Of a DNA stretch of 6,486 nucleotides, positions 1 through 5,454 are shown piece by piece (positions within the stretch are counted from its first letter, which is position 1; each line of letters begins with the position of its first letter). Position numbers and translations under genes: made by a program. Source of the stretch: an uncultured Eubacteriales bacterium (GTDB lineage Bacteria > Bacillota > Clostridia > Oscillospirales > Acutalibacteraceae). The notes beneath the pieces were generated by a model. It did no database searches and had not been told where the DNA came from. It worked only from the letters and a program-made list of their open reading frames with translations. Location: contig CABQAC010000124.1 of NCBI GenBank assembly GCA_902462035.1, forward strand, positions 1 through 6,486, read 5' to 3'.

Positions 1-598
1 GATTGGACTGATCGGCGAAACCCGCTGGCAAGCCTTTTGCCGGAAGAAGGAACAAATTCGAGCGGAACGCAAACGGGCGGAAGAAACGGTTTTTGCGCCG
101 GCCGAGACGCTCAACGCCATTCTTGTTTCACGTGAAACATCTCCGGTTTCTACCGGCGTTCACTTGGCCGATTTGCTTCGCCGCCCTCAAATTGATTATG
201 ACTGCCTTAAGCCGGTGGATACAAACCGGCCCGATGTGCCCGACACAGTGTTGGAGCAGGTCGAAATAGAATTAAAATACGAAGGCTATATCAAGCGTCA
301 GCAAGCTCAAATTGTGGAAATGCGGCGGTTAGAGGAAAAAGTGCTGCCCGCGGACCTCTGTTATGAAGCGCTGGTTGGGCTAAGCAGCGAAGCGCGGGAA
401 AAACTGCAGCGGGTACGGCCGCTGAATTTGGGACAAGCGTCGCGGATTTCGGGTGTGAGTCCCGCGGATTTATCGGTGCTGATGGTATGGTTGGCCCAGC
501 GGAAGGGGGGTGTAGGCAATGACTCCACAGCAAGCGCTGCAGCAGCAAGCGACGGATATGAACATACGGCTGAGCCAGGCGCAGCTGGACCAGTTTGA
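1..598 (+). CDS. mnmG: tRNA uridine-5-carboxymethylaminomethyl modification enzyme MnmG (GidA), C-terminal part
   Basis: This is the last 198 codons of MnmG, open at the left edge and read in frame from base 2. MnmG is a cytoplasmic FAD protein that, with MnmE, installs (carboxymethyl)aminomethyl groups on the wobble uridine of certain tRNAs. The visible part is the helical C-terminal region that contacts MnmE and tRNA. Family hallmarks are the early run IGLIGETRW, the segment VEIELKYEGYI at about residues 87-97 of the fragment, and the near-terminal block LGQASRISGVSPAD at about 143-156. By memory of the Bacillus subtilis protein, the normal end falls near residue 170. Here the frame continues for a further Ala-rich, low-complexity tail of about 28 residues. 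Most of that tail lies inside rsmG, giving an 80-base overlap (519-598). A perfect parS site sits within the coding sequence at 124-139. The FAD-binding N-terminus is outside the window. Confidence 0.96.
   Translation, partial: IGLIGETRWQAFCRKKEQIRAERKRAEETVFAPAETLNAILVSRETSPVSTGVHLADLLRRPQIDYDCLKPVDTNRPDVPDTVLEQVEIELKYEGYIKRQQAQIVEMRRLEEKVLPADLCYEALVGLSSEAREKLQRVRPLNLGQASRISGVSPADLSVLMVWLAQRKGGVGNDSTASAAAASDGYEHTAEPGAAGPV
124..139. promoter_or_regulatory. parS: parS site (ParB/Spo0J loading site) inside mnmG
   Basis: The 16 bases TGTTTCACGTGAAACA form a perfect palindrome identical to the bacterial parS consensus. ParB (Spo0J) binds this site and loads as a CTP-dependent sliding clamp that spreads along flanking DNA. 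The site lies in the mnmG frame and encodes Leu-Val-Ser-Arg-Glu-Thr. It falls in a stretch that does not align well with Bacillus MnmG, consistent with a loop that tolerates the site. It is about 2.1 kb from the second parS and 3 kb from the spo0J gene in this window. Confidence 0.93.
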
Positions 599-1229
599 CC
601 AGTACGCACGGATTTTGCGCCAATGGAATGAAAAAATGAATTTGACCGCTATTACCGATCCGATGGAAATTGTGGTCAAGCATTTTCTGGACAGTTTATG
701 GTTGCTTCGCCATCTGCCGGTAAATCAAAAAACCAAGTTTATTGATGTGGGCACCGGCGCCGGGTTCCCCGCGCTGCCTATCGCCATTGCGGTGCCTGGT
801 CTTTGCCCGGTTTTGCTTGACAGCTTAAATAAGCGGCTGGTTTTTTTGCAAGCCGTATGCGAGGCATTGCATTTAAAAGCCACATTCCTGCACGCCCGCG
901 CGGAGGATGCGGGCCGCAGGCCGGAAACCAGGCAGCAGTTTGACATCGTCACCGCAAGGGCGGTGGCGCCCTTGCCGCAGTTGTGCGAATATTGCATGCC
1001 CTTTGTTAAAAAGGGCGGGCTGTTTGCCGCAATGAAAGGCCCGGATGGAAAGGCGGAGTTGGACAATGCCGGCGCTGCGATTCGAAAACTTGGGGGCGCG
1101 GTAAAGGATGTGTTTTCCTATTCGCTGAGCGACGGGAGCAGCAGAACCTTGATTGTTATCGAGAGGATTTCCCCGCTTTCCCCGGTCTATCCGCGGCCTA
1201 CGGCCAAAATCAAAAAAGAACCTTTATAA
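519..1229 (+). CDS. rsmG: 16S rRNA (guanine527-N7)-methyltransferase RsmG (GidB)
   Basis: RsmG transfers a methyl group from S-adenosylmethionine to N7 of G527 (E. coli numbering) in 16S rRNA of the 30S subunit. The 236-residue product has the usual family length. Visible motifs in order are NEKMNLTAI (37-45), KHFLDSL (54-60), the SAM-binding glycine loop DVGTGAGFP (76-84), DSLNKR (101-106), TARAVAPL (145-152) and the C-terminal YPR (224-226). The ATG at 519 is preceded by a G-rich Shine-Dalgarno-like run at 501-510 with about 8 bases spacing. The later in-frame ATG at 558 has a poorer upstream sequence. The first 80 bases overlap the 3' end of mnmG in a different frame, suggesting co-transcription and possibly coupled translation. 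Loss of RsmG is known in other bacteria to give low-level streptomycin resistance. Confidence 0.97.
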   Translation: MTPQQALQQQATDMNIRLSQAQLDQFDQYARILRQWNEKMNLTAITDPMEIVVKHFLDSLWLLRHLPVNQKTKFIDVGTGAGFPALPIAIAVPGLCPVLLDSLNKRLVFLQAVCEALHLKATFLHARAEDAGRRPETRQQFDIVTARAVAPLPQLCEYCMPFVKKGGLFAAMKGPDGKAELDNAGAAIRKLGGAVKDVFSYSLSDGSSRTLIVIERISPLSPVYPRPTAKIKKEPL

Positions 1230-1286
1230 AAGATAAAAAATACCAAAAAACGGGAACGAAATTCGCGCTATTTCGCCGGGTCTTTC

Positions 1287-1295
1287 TGATAAAAT
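1287..1295 (+). promoter_or_regulatory. Candidate extended -10 promoter for noc
   Basis: TGATAAAAT is an extended -10 element (TGn plus five of six matches to TATAAT) in the 98-base gap between rsmG and noc. No good -35 hexamer lies 16-18 bases upstream. The predicted start would be near 1302, leaving a leader of about 25 bases that carries the strong ribosome site AGGAGG (1314-1319), 8 bases before the noc ATG. A weak 6-bp inverted repeat (1257-1262 with 1270-1275) lies just upstream; it has no T-run and is not a convincing terminator or operator. Confidence 0.45.
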
Positions 1296-1327
1296 GGGGC
1301 CAATGAAAGAAAAAGGAGGACAGGCCG

Positions 1328-2146
1328 ATGTTTTTTGGTGGCAGTATCAATCGGATTTATTCGATTTCCGTGGATGCGATCCGACCGAACCGTTATCAGC
1401 CGCGTCAGGTGTTTTGCGACGAGGAGCTCCACTCCCTTGCCGACAGCATCCGTGAAAATGGTATTTTACAGCCCCTGACCGTTCGGAAACTGTCCGGGAA
1501 TTGCTATGAGCTGATTGCAGGGGAGAGACGGCTGCGTGCCGCGATGCTGGCGGGACTGAATGTTGTTCCCTGCGTCTTGATGGATACGGATGAGCGGCAG
1601 TCGGCGGTACTTGCGCTGCTGGAAAATTTGCAAAGACAGGATTTGGGCTTTTTTGAAGAAGCGGAAGGCATTTCGGCGCTGATGAAAGAATTCGGCCTGA
1701 CGCAGGAGGAAGCCGCCCGCAAACTGGGAAAAAAGCAATCTACCGTTGCCAATAAAATGCGGCTGCTCCGGCTTGGGGACGCACAGCGGAAGATGATTGA
1801 GGAAAATGGCCTGACCGAGCGCCATGCCAGAGCGCTTTTAAAATTGCCGGAGGAGATGCGGACCGGCGCGTTGGAACGGATTATCCGCCGGGGAATGAAT
1901 GTAGCCGAAACGGAGCGGCTGGTGGAACGGTTGCTGGAAGAACAGGCAGAGGATAAAAAAGCCGTTGGCGCCCGGGTTATTGTGAAGGATGTGCGCATCT
2001 TTTTTAACACGGTTAGCCACGCGATCGAAACCATGCGGCAATCGGGAATTGACGCGGTTGCAGAGCAGGTGGTAACCGAAGAATATATCGAGTATAAGGT
2101 GCGCATACCAAAAACGAAAGGAAGCCGCGCCAAGCGGCCCGCTTAA
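1328..2146 (+). CDS. noc: Noc-type nucleoid occlusion protein, ParB/Spo0J paralogue
   Basis: This 272-residue protein belongs to the ParB family and is most like Noc, which binds many chromosomal sites and keeps the FtsZ ring from closing over unsegregated DNA. The N-terminal CTP-binding ParB domain shows NRYQPR (21-26), GERRLRA (65-71) and ENLQR (99-103). A helix-turn-helix spans about 124-149 (LTQEEAARKLGKKQSTVANK). The C-terminal dimerisation part (about 219-262, KDVRIFFNTV...YKVRIPK) resembles Bacillus Noc rather than Spo0J. Recognition residues also fit Noc: Gln137, Lys143, Arg148 and Arg165. The N-terminus begins MFFGGSINRIYSI and lacks the longer amphipathic membrane-targeting segment known in Bacillus subtilis Noc, so membrane recruitment is doubtful. 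The start is supported by AGGAGG at 1314-1319. The position between rsmG and soj-spo0J is the usual place for noc. The alternative is a second ParB without nucleoid occlusion activity. Confidence 0.88.
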   Translation: MFFGGSINRIYSISVDAIRPNRYQPRQVFCDEELHSLADSIRENGILQPLTVRKLSGNCYELIAGERRLRAAMLAGLNVVPCVLMDTDERQSAVLALLENLQRQDLGFFEEAEGISALMKEFGLTQEEAARKLGKKQSTVANKMRLLRLGDAQRKMIEENGLTERHARALLKLPEEMRTGALERIIRRGMNVAETERLVERLLEEQAEDKKAVGARVIVKDVRIFFNTVSHAIETMRQSGIDAVAEQVVTEEYIEYKVRIPKTKGSRAKRPA

Positions 2147-2184
2147 TTTTTGCCCTCACCTTATTTTATATACCCATTCAACCC

Positions 2185-2234
2185 TCAAACCGGAAAGGGC
2201 CGCTGCATTTTTGCAGCGGCCCTTTCCGGTTTGA
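2185..2234. repeat. 23-bp perfect inverted repeat (hairpin) downstream of noc, possible terminator
   Basis: Bases 2185-2207 and 2212-2234 are exact reverse complements (23 bp), separated by a four-base TTTT loop. The arm runs TCAAACCGGAAAGGGCCGCT and ends GCA. In RNA this would be a very stable hairpin 38 bases after the noc stop, so it probably ends noc transcription. There is no following U-tract (the next bases are TCTGCATAG), so it is not a textbook intrinsic terminator. It ends 11 bases before the second parS site. Confidence 0.75.
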
Positions 2235-2245
2235 TCTGCATAGAA

Positions 2246-2261
2246 TGTTTCACGTGAAACA
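2246..2261. promoter_or_regulatory. parS: parS site between noc and soj
   Basis: This is a second perfect copy of TGTTTCACGTGAAACA, this time intergenic. It lies between the noc hairpin (ending 2234) and the soj promoter (-10 at 2318-2323). A ParB clamp loaded here would spread straight over the soj-spo0J promoter, so it may serve both origin segregation and autoregulation. The autoregulatory role is inference. Confidence 0.95.
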
Positions 2262-2294
2262 GTAATATATTCTACTCTTGCGCCGCTTCTGCCC

Positions 2295-2323
2295 TTTCCC
2301 TAATGCAAAACCTATGTTATAAT
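2295..2323 (+). promoter_or_regulatory. Extended -10 promoter for soj-spo0J
   Basis: TGTTATAAT at 2315-2323 is a perfect extended -10 (TGn followed by consensus TATAAT). The best -35 candidate at 17 bp spacing, TTTCCC at 2295-2300, is poor, which is common when the extended -10 is perfect. Transcription should start near 2330. This rules out the in-frame ATG at 2322 as a start codon because it overlaps the -10 element. The parS at 2246-2261 lies just upstream. Confidence 0.7.
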
Positions 2324-2351
2324 GGACGAAGAAAGGGCGGAGAAAAGAAAA

Positions 2352-3119
2352 ATGGGGAAAATTGTAACGGTAACAAACCAAAAGGGCGGTGTGGGTAAGA
2401 CCACGACCGCCGTCAATTTAAGCGCTTCCCTCGGGGCCAGGGGGTACCGAACCCTATTGGTGGATTTGGATCCCCAAGGAAACTCCACCCAAGGACTGGG
2501 GATTGATAAACAAAAGGTCAAAATCAGCATTTATGACCTGTTAATGGGTACGGCAGCGGCGGAACAGACTGTTCTACATACCCAATTCGCCCATGTGGAT
2601 GTGTTGCCTACCAATCAATCGCTGTTGGGTGCGGAGATTGAATTGGTGGAAATGGAAAACCGTGAATTCCGGCTGAAAGAAGTGCTGGCGGCCATCCGCG
2701 CACAGTACGATTTTATTCTAATAGATTGCCCGCCTTCCCTGGGGCTTTTAACGTTGAACGCGCTGTGCGCTACCGATACTTTTATCCTGCCGATCCAATG
2801 CGAGTTTTACGCGTTGGAAGGGCTTTCACAGCTGATGACCCATATCCGCATTGTAAAACGCAAATACAATGAACGGCTGGAACTGGAGGGCGTGCTGCTG
2901 ACGATGTATGACGGCAGGCTGAATTTAACCCAACAGGTGGTGGAGGAAGTAAAACGGTACTTCCCCCGCAAGGTTTATAAAACCGTAATACCCCGGGCGG
3001 TTCGTCTTTCGGAAGCGCCTAGTTTTGGCCAGCCTATTCTATATTATGACCGCAGTTCCCGTGGCGCCGCCGCTTACGAGTCGCTGGCGGAAGAATTTAT
3101 TGACGAAAATGAAAAATAG
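2352..3119 (+). CDS. soj: Chromosome-partitioning ATPase Soj (ParA)
   Basis: Soj/ParA is a dimerising Walker ATPase that binds DNA non-specifically, is stimulated by Spo0J, and acts in origin segregation; in Bacillus it also controls DnaA. The 255-residue product contains the deviant Walker A motif KGGVGKTT (11-18), with signature lysine Lys11 and Lys16, the Walker A' segment VDLDPQGN (37-44, Asp40), and the Walker B region ILIDCPPSLG (122-131). The C-terminal VIPRAVRLSEAPS is also typical of the family. The ATG at 2352 is preferred: it gives MGKIVTVTNQKGG, which aligns residue for residue with the Bacillus subtilis start, and GGAG at 2339-2342 is a ribosome site 9 bases upstream. The earlier in-frame ATG at 2322 lies inside the promoter. 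spo0J follows after 51 bases with no separate promoter visible, so the two are probably one operon. Confidence 0.97.
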   Translation: MGKIVTVTNQKGGVGKTTTAVNLSASLGARGYRTLLVDLDPQGNSTQGLGIDKQKVKISIYDLLMGTAAAEQTVLHTQFAHVDVLPTNQSLLGAEIELVEMENREFRLKEVLAAIRAQYDFILIDCPPSLGLLTLNALCATDTFILPIQCEFYALEGLSQLMTHIRIVKRKYNERLELEGVLLTMYDGRLNLTQQVVEEVKRYFPRKVYKTVIPRAVRLSEAPSFGQPILYYDRSSRGAAAYESLAEEFIDENEK

Positions 3120-3170
3120 CTGTTTTTTCAGACAGTGAGAAAACAGGGATTCGGAAAGGGTGAAGAAACG

Positions 3171-4022
3171 ATGGCAGCCAAAAAAGGTGGGCTTGGAAAG
3201 GGATTAAACGCCCTTTTTGCCGATAACGCAGTAGACGAAAGCGAAGCCACTGTACAGCTCCGGCTGAACGAAATTGAGCCGAACCGCGGCCAGCCCCGGA
3301 AAGAATTCGACGAAGCGGCGCTGGCTGAATTGGCGGATTCCATTTCCCGGCACGGAGTGCTGCAGCCGCTGCTGGTGCGCCCCTTGATCGACGGAGGGTA
3401 CCAGCTGGTGGCGGGCGAGCGGCGGTGGCGCGCCTCCCGCATGGCGGGATTAACCGAGGTTCCGGTGGTAATCCGGCAGATGAGCGACCAGGAAATGATG
3501 GAACTCGCGCTGATTGAAAACCTGCAGCGGGAGGATCTTTCCCCGCTGGAAGAAGCGCGGGGGTATCAAACGCTGCTGGACCAGTACCAGCTGACCCAGG
3601 AAGAAGTGGCCAATGTAGTGGGAAAATCCCGCCCGGCTGTGGCCAACGCGCTGCGGCTGCTGCTTTTGCCCGGGCCGGTACTCGATTTAGTCGCCCAAGG
3701 GAAACTGAGCGCCGGCCACGCCCGCGCGCTGCTTTCTTTTCCGGCGGAGGAAATGGAGCGAATGGCCAACCAGGCGGTGGAGCAGGAACTGTCGGTCCGC
3801 ACCCTGGAAAACATGGCCAAGGCGGCCAGGGTATCGCGCAAGCCCGCAGCGCAGCCCAAACGGGATACTTTTTTTGACGAGGTGGAGATCCTGCTGACGC
3901 AGCAGCTGGGGCGGAAGATCAAGATTAGCGGATCGAAGGATAAAGGGAAGATCGAGATAGCCTTTTATAACCGCGCGGAATTACAGGACCTAGCAAAACG
4001 GCTGTCCGGAGAGGAAAAATAG
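3171..4022 (+). CDS. spo0J: Chromosome-partitioning, parS-binding protein Spo0J (ParB)
   Basis: Spo0J/ParB is a CTPase clamp that loads at parS, spreads on DNA, recruits SMC condensin to the origin and stimulates Soj. The 283-residue product opens with the Soj-activating peptide GGLGKGLNALF (6-16). It continues with the CTP-binding domain (NRGQPR 38-43, AGERRWRA 81-88, ENLQRED 116-122). The helix-turn-helix spans about 141-166, with LTQEEVANVVGKSRPAVANA. The C-terminal dimerisation domain ends around KGKIEIAFYNRAELQDLAKRL. Arg154 and Gly182 are the parS-type residues, matching the perfect parS sites nearby. The ATG at 3171 is chosen because AAAGGGTGA at 3155-3163 is a good ribosome site and the product aligns with known ParB starts. 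An in-frame GTG at 3135 would add 12 residues without support. A strong stem-loop follows at 4098-4138. Confidence 0.97.
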   Translation: MAAKKGGLGKGLNALFADNAVDESEATVQLRLNEIEPNRGQPRKEFDEAALAELADSISRHGVLQPLLVRPLIDGGYQLVAGERRWRASRMAGLTEVPVVIRQMSDQEMMELALIENLQREDLSPLEEARGYQTLLDQYQLTQEEVANVVGKSRPAVANALRLLLLPGPVLDLVAQGKLSAGHARALLSFPAEEMERMANQAVEQELSVRTLENMAKAARVSRKPAAQPKRDTFFDEVEILLTQQLGRKIKISGSKDKGKIEIAFYNRAELQDLAKRLSGEEK

Positions 4023-4345
4023 CGCGGTTGGGTAAACAAATGAATGCGTTGCTGGATTGTTTCGCAGACACGCCGGTAACGCAGCAACCTTTTGACGGAA
4101 ACAACCCCTGCTGACCAAAAATCAGCAGGGGTTGTTTCGAATTTTATGGCAAAAATCAGCCGTAAAAATAACCGCTATCTGCTGGTAATCGCCTGAGCGG
4201 AAAGGAAATATGCCAAATTGATTCACGATGCAAAGCGATGCCGTTGAAACAATCGGCAGCCGTAGGGTTGGGGCGGCACACAGAATAAAAACGCTGCCAC
4301 AGGAGACGGCGCAAAAACAAAGGCGTCAATCGGTTTTCCACATCG
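4023..4345. other. Gene-free interval between convergent spo0J and maf
   Basis: This stretch separates two operons that converge. Apart from the stem-loop at 4098-4138 I see no gene, RNA or repeat that I can support. A - strand frame stays open from the maf region down to 4156, but it has no ribosome site and no recognisable protein, and it overlaps maf in another frame. No parS or tRNA-like fold is visible; TTGAAACAA near 4245 is at most a half-site. Confidence 0.6.
4098..4146. terminator. Probable bidirectional terminator between spo0J and maf
   Basis: GAAACAACCCCTGCTGA (4098-4114) pairs exactly with TCAGCAGGGGTTGTTTC (4122-4138): 17 bp with a 7-base loop. On the + strand it is followed by GAATTTTAT, a short and slightly displaced T-run. 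Its position between convergent genes, 75 bases after the spo0J stop, suggests it ends spo0J transcription and probably also that of the U32-dut-maf operon from the other side. Confidence 0.85.
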
Positions 4346-4936
4346 TTATGGCGCCGCGGTGGAATTCTTTGGCGGGAAGGCGCACAACCTGCGGTAAAAC
4401 TGGGAGAGGGGAAAGCCGACCACGTTGTAATAGTCCCCCTCGATTTGGCGCACAAGAAGCGCGCCGCGGCCCTGTATACCATAACCGCCCGCTTTGTCCA
4501 TGGGTTCGCCGGTATCGATATAATTGCGGATTTCCTGTTGGGATAAGGGTTCGAAGGTGACAAAGGTGCGGCAGAAGAAAGTATCCTCCCATTCCTGTGT
4601 GCGCAGGCAAACCCCGGTATAAACACAATGCGTCCTCCCGGAAAGAAGGGAAAGCATTTGTTCTGCCTGGCCAGCGGTTGCGGGTTTTCCCAAAATCAGG
4701 CCGTCCACATCCACAAGGGTGTCAGCCCCAACCACCAGTTTCTCCTGGCTAAAAGGGAGCGCGGCCGCCGCCTTCCGCCGCGCCAGCAACTGGCAGGCCC
4801 TTTCGGAAGGCGTGGCTGGCGGGAGGGTTTCGTCCGCCGCAGTGGGATGCACAACAAAAGAAAAACCCGCCATGGCAAGCAATTCCCGCCGCCTGGGCGA
4901 CCCAGAGGCCAAAAGGAAGGAATTAGCTGGATTCAT
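4346..4936 (-). CDS. maf: Maf-family nucleotide pyrophosphatase (YhdE-type, dTTP/UTP-preferring)
   Basis: Maf proteins hydrolyse nucleoside triphosphates to monophosphates and pyrophosphate, acting as house-cleaning enzymes on unwanted or modified nucleotides; in Bacillus, Maf is linked to septum inhibition. The 196-residue product has the family length. It shows LLASGSPRRRELL (8-20), GADTLVDVDGLILGKP (70-85), the segment SGRTHCVYTGV (99-109), and DKAGGYGIQGRGALLV (147-162) followed by IEGDYYNVVGFP (165-176). The DKAGGYGIQG form is typical of the dTTP/UTP subgroup rather than the m7GTP (YceF) subgroup; substrate preference is inferred from this alone. The ATG at 4936 is preferred over an upstream ATG at 5011. 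Translation from 4936 begins just before the conserved motif, GGGG lies 8 bases upstream (4945-4948), and the longer version would start inside dut. It is the last gene of the U32-dut-maf unit. Confidence 0.95.
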   Translation of the reverse strand: MNPANSFLLASGSPRRRELLAMAGFSFVVHPTAADETLPPATPSERACQLLARRKAAAALPFSQEKLVVGADTLVDVDGLILGKPATAGQAEQMLSLLSGRTHCVYTGVCLRTQEWEDTFFCRTFVTFEPLSQQEIRNYIDTGEPMDKAGGYGIQGRGALLVRQIEGDYYNVVGFPLSQFYRRLCAFPPKNSTAAP

Positions 4937-4988
4937 CGGCAATTCCCCAATACAAATAGTAATAGTAACACAAAATAATACAAATAAT
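4937..4988 (-). other. AT-rich dut-maf spacer with a 10-bp direct repeat
   Basis: This 52-base spacer has only about 14 G or C bases, far fewer than the flanking genes. The 10 bases AATACAAATA occur exactly twice (4949-4958 and 4977-4986, + strand reading), 28 bases apart. Read on the - strand there are weak promoter-like hexamers (TTGTAT, then TACTAT), which could give maf its own transcript, but the match is poor. The only firm element is the GGGG ribosome site at 4945-4948. Confidence 0.4.
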
Positions 4989-5435
4989 TTATTGTTTTCC
5001 CGTTGAGCCAAAGCCCCCGTCTCCCCGGGCGGTCGGTTCCAATTCGTCGGTCAATTGCAATTCGGGCGTTAAAACTGGCATCACCACCAGTTGGGCGATC
5101 CGGTCGCCGGGGCGAATGGTATATGTAAGGCTGCCCAAGTTGCATAAGCCTACCACCACTTCCCCCGTGTAGTCGCTGTCTATCACACCCACCGCGTTGG
5201 AGAGGGAGACGCCGTGTTTGACCGCCAATCCGCTGCGCGCAAAAATCAGGCCCACCGTATCCGGGCCGGGCAGCCCAATCGCGATGCCGGTTGGAACTTT
5301 AACTAAGTCCCCCGGCGCAATGGTAACCGGCGCGTCCAAGCAGGCGGAAAGATCCAACCCCGCAGAACCAGGGGTGGCGCGATAGGGGATTTTTGCCTGT
5401 TCACGCAGTTTTTTGATTTTCAACATGTTTTTCAT
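4989..5435 (-). CDS. dut: Deoxyuridine 5'-triphosphate nucleotidohydrolase (dUTPase), trimeric type
   Basis: dUTPase converts dUTP to dUMP and pyrophosphate, keeping uracil out of DNA and supplying dUMP for thymidylate synthesis. The 148-residue protein shows all five motifs of the homotrimeric family: I PGSAGLDLSA (22-31), II ARSGLA (66-71, with Ala where many homologues have Pro), III AVGVIDSDYTGE (81-92, with Asp86 and Tyr89), IV PGDRIAQL (109-116) and V RGDGGFGSTG (137-146, with the uracil-stacking Phe142). It lies 19 bases after the U32 gene and 52 bases before maf, all on the - strand, so co-transcription is likely. The start is uncertain between ATG 5435 and ATG 5426 (Met4). The AGGA at 5437-5440 is almost touching the first and about 10 bases from the second, so the shorter form is quite possible. 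Confidence 0.96.
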   Translation of the reverse strand: MKNMLKIKKLREQAKIPYRATPGSAGLDLSACLDAPVTIAPGDLVKVPTGIAIGLPGPDTVGLIFARSGLAVKHGVSLSNAVGVIDSDYTGEVVVGLCNLGSLTYTIRPGDRIAQLVVMPVLTPELQLTDELEPTARGDGGFGSTGKQ

Positions 5436-5454
5436 TTCCTTTCCACGGTTTCCA

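Noticed and set aside
1257..1275. Small inverted repeat after rsmG as a terminator
   Set aside because: The stem is only 6 bp with a 7-base loop and no T-run follows.
1504..2133. 209-codon antisense frame inside noc
   Set aside because: The Ser/Arg-rich product is typical of an antisense shadow, and noc is fully supported by motifs.
4241..4252. TTGAAACAA as a degenerate parS
   Set aside because: Only one half-site is present; the other half of the palindrome is absent.
4331..4342. Single TTTTCCACA near the maf stop as a DnaA box
   Set aside because: One mismatched copy with no partner or AT-rich unwinding region nearby.
4156..4626. Long - strand open frame overlapping maf
   Set aside because: It is read in a different frame from the clearly recognisable maf, has no ribosome site, and its product is Arg/Pro-rich without family features.
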